From Polytrichum commune (lineage: Eukaryota > Streptophyta > Polytrichopsida > Polytrichales > Polytrichaceae), in the NCBI GenBank assembly GCA_950295325.1, contig OX485805.1:54646758-54710757 (forward strand): DNA of 64,000 nt, given 5' to 3'. Both the position numbers and the translations under genes were made by a program. Below are positions 1 to 10,952 of the stretch, piece after piece. Numbering within the stretch: the stretch's first letter is position 1; every line of letters begins with the position of its first letter. Below the pieces are notes generated by a model that saw only the letters and a list, made by a program, of their open reading frames with translations, made no database searches and had not been told where the DNA came from.

Positions 1-810
1 GAACAATTACCGGGAAGATGCTTAGATGCTACATCCGAAATGCATGACACCAAGAGAAGGAATTTAGAACTAGAAGAGTGCTGCGATGATGTAGACCCAA
101 AAAAAAAGTCGGGACGCCAGCAGTTTCGTCGAGGGTTCTCAAGTGTTGTATTTTGCAACTGTGATTCTTGGGTGCAGGCAGGTCTGCGGCCGGCGGCTGG
201 CTGTGGAATTCAAGTTCCGGAGGAGGGTGAGCAACTTGAACGTGTTAGGAAGTAAAAAAGAAATTCCTGAGTGGTGGATTTTGGCAGGTACCCAGAAACA
301 GCATATACTGTAACTTGCATTGAAATACGGGTAACCTATGTTGGGAATGCCAAGTGCTTTAGTGACACTGTGAAACCTACACGCAATGCTTTAATTACTT
401 TCACTTCACAATACTGGCTTTTTTGAAAACCAAGGTGTTTCTTAAATTTAAGCAAAATTTGGTGAATCAAATTTATAGTATTGTGGTCCACATCAAACCT
501 TAAGAATGCGGCAGATGCTTAGAATTAGTGTTATTCACATTATGTAGAGTAAATGAGTGCAATTAGAGGGGGGTGGGTGCAATGAACAGGGAAAATCCCT
601 TTATAAGTTCAAAATATGAGGGGGGACGGAAGAGGGGGAATCACTCAATGGTTTTAGTAGAAACTTCAAGGGATCAAATGCATTACTCAGCTAATGAGTT
701 GTGTTCATAGGTTCAACAATAGATTTGAGAATAAAGACTACGGATGTCGAAACCCCATTGCTTCAGACTGTATTTGAAATCATAGGAGTTGAACAAAGCT
801 CATTAGTTGA
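1..810 (+). repeat. ~0.8 kb direct duplication, copy A
   Basis: This stretch is nearly identical to 22362-23158, in the same orientation, with scattered substitutions and small indels. The match fades after about 810, where copy A reads cattagttga and copy B cattgattga. Copy A is cut by the window edge, so its true left boundary is unseen. No LTR hallmarks are visible at its right end. A segmental duplication or two copies of a dispersed repeat are both possible. Confidence 0.85.
40..255 (+). CDS. hypothetical 71-88 aa reading frame in duplicated repeat, copy A
   Basis: A short open frame, kept open and conserved in sequence in the second copy (22350-22616), where an upstream ATG extends it to 88 residues. 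The peptide is acidic and cysteine-bearing near residue 14 (ECCDDVDPKKKSGRQQ) and has a Gly/Pro-rich second half. I do not recognise a family. In copy B the end is followed by a sequence resembling a splice donor (AA|GTAAGA), changed to GTAAAA here, so this may be a first exon rather than a whole gene. Conservation of the frame between copies could simply reflect recent duplication. Confidence 0.25.
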   Translation: MHDTKRRNLELEECCDDVDPKKKSGRQQFRRGFSSVVFCNCDSWVQAGLRPAAGCGIQVPEEGEQLERVRK

Positions 811-1374
811 ACCAAATCTTGAAGGAGGTGTTAATTAACAATTAAGATTGTCTGTAATGAAAGGCTAATTTCTCTACATGAATAAATTATATGAAAAGTA
901 CATGATGCATATAACATCTAGAAGTTGTGCTCATGGTTTCTGACGTGGAGAAAACCACCTTCTTTGATTTTAAGATGAAGAATCTACAATAGATTGAAAT
1001 GGTATTATGATATTATTACTTACATTATAGATGAGCTGCAAACTATTATCAAAATAGCACATACTAATATTAGATGATCATATTCGACGACGATGACCAA
1101 ATTTACCTAATACATAAAGGAAGAAAGTTTATACTAGCAAATGCCTTCAATAGACCCTAGAAAACGGACTCCCACACGTCATATAATCATGCAGTAGGTA
1201 CGTAAACTTTCTCATTTTAACGTCAGGGTCTTTGTGAAGAGTATTAATACAAGCAGGAAGATGAAAGATACAAAAAGATAAAAATCGAAGAAGCTATCAT
1301 GTGGGGGCCTCTCAAAAATTCACATGTTGTCTAGGTCCACTTGATACTGATCTTTATATGTAACTGCTGCTTAG
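811..1374. other. AT-rich stretch, no gene seen
   Basis: No convincing coding sequence. The segment just before 1375 has a pyrimidine-rich run ending in TTAG and could be the tail of a P450 intron, but no upstream P450 exon is present in the window. Confidence 0.6.
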
Positions 1375-2126
1375 GATTTGATGTTGGCGGGGACAGAAAC
1401 AACTGCAACTGCGACGGAATGGGCAATGACGGAGCTTGTTCGTCACCCTGACATTCTGTCACGAGCATTGGAAGAGATGCATTCTGTAATAGGGTTGGAC
1501 CGCCTTGTTAAGGAATCCAACATACCGAATTTGCTATACCTTCAAGCGGTTGTTAAGGAGAGTTATCGCTTGCAGTCGTCAGTACCACTATCTCTACCAC
1601 GCAAATCGAAAGAAGAAGTTGAGTTATTAGGACACAAATTACCAGTCAACACTCGACCATCCTCAATATCTATGCCATCCATCGCGACTCCAATGTTTAC
1701 AAAAATCCGGAGGAGTTCAACTCCGAACGATTTTTTGTTGACCACCCTGAAATCTCCGCAACCTCGGGCAACGATCACTTGGAGCTTCTGCCCTTTGGGA
1801 TGGGCCGACGCATGTGTCCTGGATTTGCTCTTGGGGATCTACTGTTTCACTTGATGTTAGCCCACCTTATACAAAGCTTTGATTAATCATGGCCTGATGC
1901 TCGAGATCCGCGCACTTTGGATGTGGAGGAGATGTTTGGTATTGCCTCCGGCAGGGCAAAGCACGCTCCCCAGCTGCATTCTATTGATCCTGTCTCTACT
2001 CAAAAGACACACATCGTCTATATCCACAAAGTCGTGCAAAGTGATGTTGTCACCACATTTTTACAAAGTTACGGGGCGACATCCAATCTTGGATTGAGTC
2101 GATTTTGTCTGTTGCAAGAGGCCTGA
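1375..2126 (+). pseudogene. cytochrome P450 (A-type, CYP71-clan-like), last exon, broken
   Basis: Only the C-terminal half of a plant haem-thiolate monooxygenase remains. It starts at an intron acceptor (gcttag|gat) directly before the I-helix motif AGTETT, near the conserved position of the A-type P450 intron. The K-helix ExxR follows as ESYR. After the residues GHKLPVNTR, near 1652, a one-base loss shifts the frame. In the new frame the PERF-region (NPEEFNSERF) and the haem-binding loop FGMGRRMCPG are clear, the cysteine being the haem ligand. An in-frame TAA at 1884-1886 interrupts the FDxSWPDA region, and the C-terminal tail decays after about 1990. The N-terminal exon is missing. Membrane-bound monooxygenases of this clan act in secondary metabolism. 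This copy cannot make a working enzyme. Confidence 0.9.
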
Positions 2127-2323
2127 GAGGTTTTGCTAAAGGGAGCAATGTGAGAAATTTCTCAAGAAAACCCAACGAAACCCAGCTTCAGCTAGAAATG
2201 TGAGAAATAGAAGTGAGAGGGATTCAATGGAGTGCTTCGAAGAGTGAAAGTATGAGGTAGATGGGTCTAAAATGGTTACTTTTTCCGACTAGCCCACTTC
2301 CGACATGCAATTAGTACAACAAA

Positions 2324-2349
2324 CACTATATTCGTTAAATTGAGACTTT
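2324..2349 (+). repeat. left terminal inverted repeat of the 16.9 kb element
   Basis: 26 bp starting CACTATATTCG and ending GAGACTTT, an exact reverse complement of 19186-19211. It is preceded by AAA. Confidence 0.75.
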
Positions 2350-3047
2350 CTCTAGTCTCAAATTAATATATGGATCAAACAACATGAAGATGCCCGAAAC
2401 TATATTGTCAACAATCTCAAATATATTAAATGTTCTAATATCCCACACCTATGATGTGCGGACATAAGCACATATGGTAGAGCACTCAACACCAACTTCA
2501 TCAACAAAAACACATTGGGTAGAGCACTCCAAACAAGTTTCACCCAAAAATATATATATAATGATTTCTATTATTAGCATGCTCCATAGAATATAGACAT
2601 TGCAACATACAAAGTGCATGTAATAAATGCATATTTTTTCAATGGACAATTTAGTCCCAAACTTAATAAAAAAAATGAACTTCACATTTGTATTGAAATA
2701 TAGTAAATGGATATTCATCCAACTCCAAAACAATATAGTATTCGTAAGTTCTACCCAAACTCTGCCCCAATTTTGAAGAGCACACATATGAGTAATATAT
2801 GTTCGTAGAATTACATATTACACTATAATCATGCTAACACAATCCTACCAACTTCTCATTCAACGTGGGTTGCTTCTTCTGCGATCCGAGCAAGGTTGTC
2901 TTTTGCAAAAATTATGTACTTTTGAGGGATGGACACTGATCCACTATGATTTTTCCGTGGTTTTCATGCTATGAATATGGAATCTGTATCTACCCAAGAT
3001 GGACCGTGCTCAGAATCCACCTTCCACCGAAAGTTAGGGTTTGTATC
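2350..3047. other. left subterminal region of the 16.9 kb element
   Basis: Non-coding and AT-rich. It carries short repeats GGTAGAGCACTC at 2476-2487 and 2518-2529, and a 29 bp block at 2605-2633 that recurs inverted near the right end. Such arrays are where CACTA transposase accessory proteins usually bind. Confidence 0.55.
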
Positions 3048-5941
3048 CTAGCCTGTATAATGCCGTATCACATCTTCATTCCTTGCCGTCGGTCGGTAGT
3101 ACTCCACTTGTATTTGTCGAAAATGAGGGCTGGAAGTTACAAAATTGGGTTTGGACAAAGCTCTTGCCACCCACACTGGCTTCACATATGTCTCGTCTCC
3201 AGGACGCAAAATGAGCATATAACCTTCATGACAATCCACTGCAATGCGGAAAGATGGTGGCGGACGACTACTAGCAGGCCCCACGTAATGGTCGTCCACA
3301 TCAAACTCCTCTCGAACCTCTCCATTTCCCAAAAGACTAGCCTCTAAAGCTTGTACATCGACTCGTGTTTGTGGCCAAAATCCATGCTTTAAAGTATGAG
3401 GGCTATCTTGGTGGAGGTCTACCAAGGCGGCACGAACACGTGTCCAATAATGTATCCAACTCCCATAACGATGCCAACATGATCCGCCAACATCCGCTAT
3501 CTTCAAACTCTCCCAATATTGTATGAAGCCTGATATACCTTTCAAAATATCCTCCAAATTCTTCATGGCTATTGGCTTACAAGGGCTAGGCTCCCCATCC
3601 GGTAACATGGTCTTCCCATCCGCATCCACGCGCCACACAAGAAGACCCTCCGGCGGGCTCCAGTCTTGTGTCGTGCACAACAACTTGTATTGCATGGCCA
3701 GGACACCATCGTCACGCATGTAAAACCGGAATTGTTGTGCCTTCGTATGCCCAATCAATCGGTGAGCTCCACTCCGAATATAAGGTTCTATAAATGCCTT
3801 GAAGTCTGGCACCTCCTCAATCATATGGGGGATGACGGGAACGTTCTCCAAATCCATGTATGACTTCATCAATAATGGAATTGTAGGAAAATCCTCCTAC
3901 CGCAACTTCATGCTCCACCGCCCAAAAGATGCATCAATATCATCGTGCGTGTGGCCTACCAATAGGAAGGACACAAAAACCTCCTTGAAAATGCCTTTCG
4001 CAACCAACAACGACCAATATGCAAATACATATCTGCTTTTATTGTCCTTGGCACAATTGTCCAATTGGACACGCAAAGTTGGAGGCAACTTCTTGGCAAT
4101 CACGGGTTCATTGGGTGGCTCGGGCAACGAATGTAAGCATACATCTTTTCCATCCAACACCGCTTCATATAAAGGTGTTGAACCCGTGTTCTCAAATAAC
4201 AATCCTGAAGAATAGGCTGGTGGTTTCTCTAAATCACGTAAAAGCCTTGCAAATGATCCTATCGTGTGGTTTGAATCCGCTGGATACAAATCAAGAGCAT
4301 AATGAGCAAACTTGACATCACCGTGTCTATGTGCAATCATTCCTGCAATGCCAACCCAACGTGATTAGCATCTATGTATGAATAAACCATTATGAAGGAA
4401 TCCATGTTCTCCAGTACATCACGGAATAAAAAACCACAACATTTAGGGTATGTCATGACATTGTTTCGAAGTTCACCTGTAACCGATACAGGCAACTTAA
4501 AAAACCCATCCGTGGCCTTTATTCAATTTGCAAAACATGGGGAGGTTGTTTTGGCATGGTCCATTTTGTCATGGATGACCGTAAGAACCTCCAAGGGCCT
4601 GGAGATGGACAAAGCTCTATTTGTGTAGTAATCATTACGGTGTGCCTCTTGCATGTTTACGTGCTAGAAATAATTCAATTGATGCGCTGCATATGACTCG
4701 GTACCCATCGTGTGTGCATCCCGGAGGTGCTTCAACTTCTCGCAATTAGAGCACCTGGCAAATTTGTCCCCTCGTCTTTTTGTAATGTATTCGCTAAAGT
4801 TTTGTTTCTTGATTGCACTCAATTTTGACAATGAAATTGGCTCCAACCCAATCTTCTCGCCAACTGCATTAACGTCCAACAATATGTCTTTCCATTTTGT
4901 GCCTGTGGGAAGAACTTTCTCCACAACCTTTTCACCGGTTGTGAGTGTGCGTGTTTTGTGCGGCATTGCATCAGCAAGGGGGACAATGATGGTTGCTAGA
5001 GTTGTCGTTGCTTGCCTTGTTGCTTCCCTAGGTTTCTTTAAACCCACGTTCCCATGGTGACGGGACCGGCGGCCTTCCTTGGCATAAGCAGCTTGTCTAT
5101 AGAAGTCCGCCTTCGACACACCGTGAATGGTGTACCATGCCTTACAACACACGTCTATGCTTTCAATGGTGATTACCTTGCGACCCGTCCCATTCACATG
5201 TATTGCCCTATGGACATCAAGTTTTTTTGTAGATCTTAGACGAAAATCTCCAAGCCACATTTCTTCACGGATGGCCTTCAATTTATCCCTTGGAAACAAT
5301 TGGCAATAACGATGCACACAACAATCTTTTGTGGCAACTTCTCTTATGGACTCCTCCCCAAGCAGCCTTTGACGTTTACAATTAGTTGCAGATGGAGAAG
5401 GACGTGCCACAGTATCGTACTTTCTTTGACCCTTGCGTGGCCGCATGTTTGATTGCATTTCATTTTCGAGTTGCATGTGTCGTTGCTCATGTTCACGCAA
5501 GCTAACTCCATCAGTCGTGACATTCCTCAATGGCCACCTGCGGAGGGAGAACCTATGAGTGGGATCCACCTCAGAAGGAACGAGTGACTCCAATATGACA
5601 ATCCCAACGTCCTCGGTGCCAAGCGGATTTTGATCAATGCAATCTTGTGGATGGGTGTTACGACAAATACCCTCCGCCACAACAACCCCACTGTCATTAA
5701 GAAGTAACACATCCAAATTCACCCATGAAACTCTTGAAAGCCCGGAACATTCTGGAATGGGACAGTCCGGTACGGAACGCGAAGGTATATCGAAATGCTC
5801 TTCATCTGAACTCTCATCCATAGTAGCCTCCCCGACAATGTCTAGCTCTTCCTCAGATGCAGATGGCCAAGTGGCCATGTCTTCTCCAGACGAATACCCT
5901 CTTCCAGTATACCCATCCATTTTGCCTACACACATGAACAT
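3048..5941 (-). pseudogene. DUF7869-type transposon protein (candidate transposase), decayed
   Basis: Two exons, 5941-4477 and 4342-3048, joined by a 134 bp GT-AG phase-1 intron; splicing restores the family-typical VSVTG-MIAH junction. The N-terminal part is acidic. The middle holds the DCCVHR block, the CCKAWYTIHGVSKADFY block and a CxxC pair (ARCSNC) near the exon end. The C-terminal part carries DHAKT, the HYALDLYPADSNHTIGS block, QLDNCAKDNKSRYVF and VGHTHDDIDASFGR. I know these blocks from DUF7869 proteins of transposon-rich genomes, where spaced acidic residues suggest an RNase H-like fold (inference). Three in-frame stops break it: TAG at 4666-4664, TGA at 4525-4523 and TAG at 3899-3897; each is one C-to-T change from a glutamine or arginine codon. 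The start is uncertain; ATGs lie at 5941, 5935 and 5920. Confidence 0.75.
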
Positions 5942-6113
5942 GGAACCTTGTAAAGAATTGACAAAAGCTATAGGGTCCAATAGAAAAACACAGGAATCTT
6001 ATCATAACACATGTTGTATGAATATTATATCGATGGGTTCCAAAAGGATGGAGCGCACAACAGTTTGTTCAAGATCCGTCTATGCACATCCCCATTGTGT
6101 GCATGAGGGTGGG

Positions 6114-7058
6114 TTTGGGTCGAGCGACCCAAACCTCGTGCCAGAATGGGTCTGCTAAACAAAACCCACTGGTGATATGGGGCTGGGTTTGGGTCGCTCG
6201 ACCCAAACCTCGTGACAGGATGGGTGGTAATCCAGGCCCAGCGCGTGATAGCGGTGGGTTTGGGTCGCTCGACCCAAACCTCATAATGGAGGTGGGTTTG
6301 GGTCGCTCGACCCAAACCTCATAATGGGGGTGGGTTTGGGTCGCTCGACCCAAACCTCACAATGGAGGTGTGTTTGGGTTGAGCGACCCAAACCTCGTGA
6401 CAGGATGGGCCTGGTAATCCAGGCCCAGCGCATGATAGCAGTGGGTTTGGGTCGCTCGACCCAAATCTCGTGACAGGATGGGCCTGGTAATCCAGGCCCA
6501 GCGCGTGATAGCAGTGGGTTTGGGTCGCTCGACCCAAACCTCATAATGGAAATGGGTTTGGGTCGAGCGACCCAAACCTCGTGACACGATGGGCTTGCTA
6601 ATCCAGGCCCAACCCGTGACAGGGGTGGGTTTGGGTCGCTCGACCCAAACCTCACAATGGAGGTGTGTTTGGGTCGTGCGACCCAAACCTCGTGACAGGA
6701 TGGGCCTGGTAATCCAGGCCCAACGCGTGATAGCGGTGGGTTTGGGTCGCTCGACCCAAACCTCATAATGGAGGTGGGTTTGGGTTGAGCGACCCAAACC
6801 TCGTGACAAGATGGGCCTGCTAATCCAGGCCCAACCCGTGACAGGGGTGGGTTTGGGTCGCTCGACCCAAACCTCACAATGGAGGTGTGTTTGGGTCGAG
6901 CGACCCAAACCTCACAATGGAGGTGTGTTTGGGTCGAGCGACCCAAACCTCGTGACAGGATGGGCCTGCTAATCCAGGCCCAGCCCGTGATAGGGGTGGG
7001 TTTGGGTCGCTCGACCCAAACCTCACTATGGGGGTGGGTTTGGGTCGAGCGACCCAAA
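6114..7058. repeat. array of 18 palindromes TTTGGGTCG-NN-CGACCCAAA
   Basis: Eighteen copies of a 20 bp near-perfect palindrome whose 9 bp arms flank a two-base centre, mostly CT or AG (the same site in opposite orientations), once TG. Two copies have one arm changed to TTTGGGTTG. Spacing alternates between about 38 bp (filler CTCATAATGGAGGTGGG-like) and about 73 bp. The longer filler contains a second hairpin, GGGCCTGGTAATCCAGGCCC or a variant. The array lies just upstream of the DUF7869-type gene on its strand, so it could serve as promoter, protein-binding site or recombination site. Long open frames through it are by-products of the repeat. Confidence 0.95.
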
Positions 7059-8397
7059 CATTCCGCAAATTCCGCCTTAAATTGCGGTAATCTTCCATAT
7101 TCAGCTACGTGGATACTAATTGGAAGAATTCAGGCCGTGCATGGCTGTTGTAATTAGCTACTCATCAACGGATGCATACACGAACCTTGCACTCCACCAC
7201 TACTTGAGAGAGCTTGCAACCATTTCAGAATGGAGAGATGAGAAAAAAGGAGCAAAGTTTGGGGGGTTTGGTACTTTATACTACCCGCCTCCGCCTTGGC
7301 CTTCCTCTTTGGATCCCTTTCCCGCCCGAACGTAAACCCTAAACCTAAGTTCAAACCTTCTGACATAATTTCCCGCTTCTTGTTGGTAATAGAGCATCCA
7401 TATTTAGCCTGCCTCTTCGTGGCGCCAACCATCAAATGACCTTGGACAACTAACCTCCTAATTCCGCTATTAAATAACTACACAAAATATGATGTGTGGA
7501 TTTGATTATATGTAGTGTTGTTACCACCCTTACATGCTCAACATTAATTTTCAATCCTATGACAGTTAGTGTTAGAAGTAAATGTGTTGCTACCTTCTAC
7601 TCTCACGTATATTTCTTCTTTTCACATCCTTACTAACACTAAATTCAAACATGTCAATGCCACATATTACTATAGCTTATATTTATTGTTTGAGTTTATA
7701 TTTAATGTTTATTACTTTCATATGGTTATTGATATATTGTGTATGCACTTGTATTTAGTGTATCAAACACTAAATATCATACTTATTGTAGTTGTGTTTT
7801 GTACCTATAGTTTTTATTGATTTGGCTTGCCAAAAAAATGTAGTCAACTTTATTTGTTTTAACAAATGTTTGATGAAAAATCTAAACATATATAGTTGTA
7901 TCTATTCAATGCAAGTTGAGCAGAACATGTCCTTAAATACATGTTGGTGTGTTCTAGTGTCACTACACCAAATAAGATATTTAGAGATTTATACACTAAA
8001 TATGAACGCATCTACGACGTACCAATACCACTATGACAGTAATTAACATTAAATGTAAACTGAAACACTCAATGTTAATTATAAAGGTCATATGTTTGAA
8101 CATAGTGTTAGTAAGGACACATGACATTTTTTAGTTCGCTCTTTCAAGGATTTTTAAACCTATCATGAACTCCATTTCAACTGCAGCTTTGCATGTGAGC
8201 CAAACATGCAAAGTCGAATAATATGTACGTCCTCATAACAAACATAACATGAAATGTAACCAACGTTCATGTTCATGAATTAGACTATTGTGATATCTAT
8301 ATACATTTGTTTTTAGAACCACAAGCGACTTGGCCCCCTCATTTGACCTATGCGCCATTCATTTATGGCTTCGAGTGCAACAAGACACATTTATATA
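7059..8397. other. no gene seen; AT-rich
   Basis: Begins with GC-balanced sequence and becomes strongly AT-rich after 7440. A short inverted match exists between about 7624-7641 and 8104-8121, perhaps a decayed MITE, but no target duplication was found. Confidence 0.5.
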
Positions 8398-8444
8398 CCC
8401 TAAACCCTAAACCCTAAACCTTAAACCCTACACCCTACACCCTC
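8398..8444. repeat. short interstitial telomere-like repeat (CCCTAAA)n
   Basis: Three clean CCCTAAA units followed by diverged CCTTAAA and CCCTACA units. This is the plant telomere motif, here inside the chromosome arm and within the transposon. Confidence 0.85.
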
Positions 8445-8466
8445 GTAGTTGTTCAGGGTTGCTTCC

Positions 8467-9030
8467 CACGGGTAGGTCACTTAGTGCATTTTAAAAACGA
8501 CCTGTGGCATAATATAGAGAGGATTAAAATCATTTGAAATAAAAATTATAAAGGAATTCCAAATAATGAAGGGGCCATTAAATGTAGACAATCCCATTAT
8601 AAGTAAGTTAGATGGACATAAAATGTGGGCCATTATTTTTTTGTAAAATTAATATAGGGGCTGAAGATAAGGTTCCTAGAAGGTATGTTTAGTATAATGT
8701 TTGCTATGGTCTCCTATGTGTTTTCTTCATAACTTTGTTTGCAATGATATTATTGTTTGCACCCTTCTTTGTTTCCATGGTTTCCCTTAACACTCGTCAA
8801 TGCGTTAGGAAGTAGATTAGCTTTTATTACTTAAAAGGAATATAGAGTACAAAAAATTGCAGTGACTTGGACAATATAAGTAATGGAAGGGTGCAAACAA
8901 ATGGGCCATTTTTGAAATTCAAGTAATTATAGGGAGGCTTTAATTCAACCCTTGAAGGTAAATAGCCCCAAAACAAAAAACCCCGAGCCGCACGTGGTGC
9001 ACAAAAATGCCTTAGAGTGACCTACCCGTG
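8467..9030. mobile_element. 564 bp MITE, 8 bp target duplication (one mismatch)
   Basis: Terminal inverted repeats of about 26 bp begin CACGGGTAGGTCACT on both sides, with minor mismatches. Flanks are TTGCTTCC (8459-8466) and TGGCTTCC (9031-9038), consistent with an 8 bp duplication and hence a hAT-like origin. There is no coding capacity. It is nested inside the 16.9 kb element and so inserted later. Confidence 0.75.
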
Positions 9031-9944
9031 TGGCTTCCATATAGAACACCATCTACTGTAATTTGTGCCTCATTTCCTAATAAGATATGTTGTTTAATAT
9101 ATGTGGAGGGATCATCCAACAACAAAGTGATTGCTTAAATGGCTTCATATAATGTTGAACTCCACATATTAGTATTTGATAGCTTCATATTTGTATAAAT
9201 GGTGCTTCTCTCATTTACTATCACTATATTCAATATTTGTAGACTTTATCTTGTCTCAACTAAATATATGAACAACAACAACATTGTCTAATGTTTGGGT
9301 CGTCCTACCTAAACCATCTTCATATGAGTTCTTAATTGGGTTCTTCAGCAAAAACACCCGCTTCAATATATTTGTATCTCATAAATATGTAAACTTCTAA
9401 ATAAGTATGTTAATGTTCCATCATGCTATAAATCAAACAACATCTTTGTTGCTTTTCGCAAACAACAATGATATTAAGTTGTCAACACTTAATATTGCAT
9501 AATTCCATATTATAATGAATGACATTACATAAACTTGTATAATTAGATTTAGTTCAATGGTATGTGTTAACGGATCCATCGTAGGCTATAGCATTGTCCT
9601 TTACCAACAACCTTCATAGATAATTACAATATATATAACTCGAAACCATTCATTGTGTAAATGGTTACCATAGTTATATTATTCCATTATGTAATTGCCT
9701 ACGAGGATTGCAATATAATTATTAAATACTCCTCTTAGTCTAGTATCTATCATTCTCGATTCATCCATATGTGTAGATTACTAAAATTACAAAACCAATA
9801 CAGTTTCATTATTTGATATTAGCAAATCCATCGGGAGACCATTAAATTAAAAACCTTAGGCTATAAAGGTTTTTTAGTATCCTCAAGGATGGTATGGGAT
9901 ATTAGGTGGCTAAAGGATACCCACCTGCGAGGCTTATCGACCGT
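9031..9944. other. AT-rich spacer with one diverged palindrome
   Basis: No gene. At 9294-9316 lies a decayed palindrome (gtttgggtcgtcctacctaaac) followed by sequence also present near 19035-19100 (atgagttcttaat-ggggttctt), linking this spacer to the right subterminal repeats. Confidence 0.55.
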
Positions 9945-10075
9945 CGATGGGCCTGGGGCTCTCCAATGGCCCAAATTGTGTATTCGTTTGGGCCATGGAG
10001 CGCCCCGTGACACGTGGCGGCCATGAGCCGAACGGACACGAAAGGCGCCGGCCCGAATGGGTCCCGCCCTTGAGT
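9945..10075 (+). promoter_or_regulatory. candidate promoter of the ParB/methyltransferase-like gene
   Basis: A GC-rich island in AT-rich DNA. It holds several TGGGCC/GGCCCA motifs (site II elements, bound by TCP factors in plants), including an inverted pair ATGGCCCAAA (9966-9975) and TTTGGGCCAT (9987-9996). An ACGTGGC core (G-box/ABRE-like) lies near 10013. A CT-rich leader follows. Promoter function is inferred from motif content and position. Confidence 0.45.
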
Positions 10076-10380
10076 GACCTTCCCCCTTTCACTCTCCCCT
10101 CCGCACTTTCTCCTTCTCTCTCCTCCGCTCCAAGCTCCTCCTCCTTTGTACGTTCCTCATACTTTCTGGAGGCGCCGCCGCTCTTGAAAGCGCCGCCTCC
10201 TCCCTTGCATTCTCTCTCTCCTTGTCGAACTCGCATTCCCTCTCTCCATCCCTCTTCATCATTATCTCATTCTCTCTTTCACTCCTCCTCTTCTTTTGAT
10301 CTATTTTGTTGTTCATTGAGTGCGCATTGAGCGAGTTCTGAGTGTAGTATGAGTTTTAGGGTTTGTTTTTGTATTAAAGT
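10076..10380 (+). other. CT-rich probable 5' leader
   Basis: Strongly pyrimidine-rich (cctccgc, ctctctctcc runs), typical of plant 5' untranslated leaders. Open frames across it are compositional. If it is transcribed, the segment from about 10.4 to 11.92 kb would be a leader intron ending at ctacttgcag|atg. Confidence 0.4.
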
Positions 10381-10952
10381 CTATACATTTTAGCCATTTC
10401 AGAACGTCTTTGTTGTTTTGGAGTGTGAGTGTTGTTTCAAAGTGGTTGTGTCAGTTCCTCCTGGTCTTAGAAACATTCATGTGTGAGTGTAGAGTGATTT
10501 CGGAATTAAAATGATTGTTCGAAAATCAGGGTGCATGTGTGGCCTTCAGATAGCTTCTTTGTTCATGTTTGTAAACACTTGTTACATTCAGAGTGAATGT
10601 TTGTGAGGGATTGTTTAATTCAGAGTGAATGTTTGTGAAAGTTTCTTCAATTCAAAGTGAATGTTTGTGATGCGTTCTTAGTTTTCTGATATCCAATCCT
10701 TTCTAGAATCAACTTCCAAGACTAGCTTGTTAGAACTGCTTCCAACAGCAGCTTGTTGTGTAGTTTGCAAAGCAAGGTAATTTCTTCAACTTCTTTATGT
10801 GTGTCAATTTCTTTAGAGTTTCGCAGCATCTACAATGCATAAGCATTGTATATGCTGCGTAAACACATTATAAAGGTCTCTGGAATCAAAAGTGTTTCGA
10901 GAGACGACCCAAACTTCAATTTGAAACCCTAAAACACTAAACTCTGCAGCTG

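Noticed and set aside
6114-7058. CRISPR-like array of palindromic repeats with spacers
   Set aside because: Fillers are repeated, not unique, spacing is irregular, and the DNA is plant nuclear with spliced genes.
6025-7157. Several long open frames on both strands (up to 258 residues, EVWVERPKPT / FGSSDPNP repeats)
   Set aside because: They are produced by the palindromic array, whose unit has no stop in several frames; no independent coding signal.
7559-8123. Possible MITE based on a short inverted match
   Set aside because: Only about 17 bp with a mismatch, no defined ends or target duplication.
9934-10330. Ser/Pro-rich open frames on both strands
   Set aside because: Explained by CT-rich leader composition; no conserved motif.
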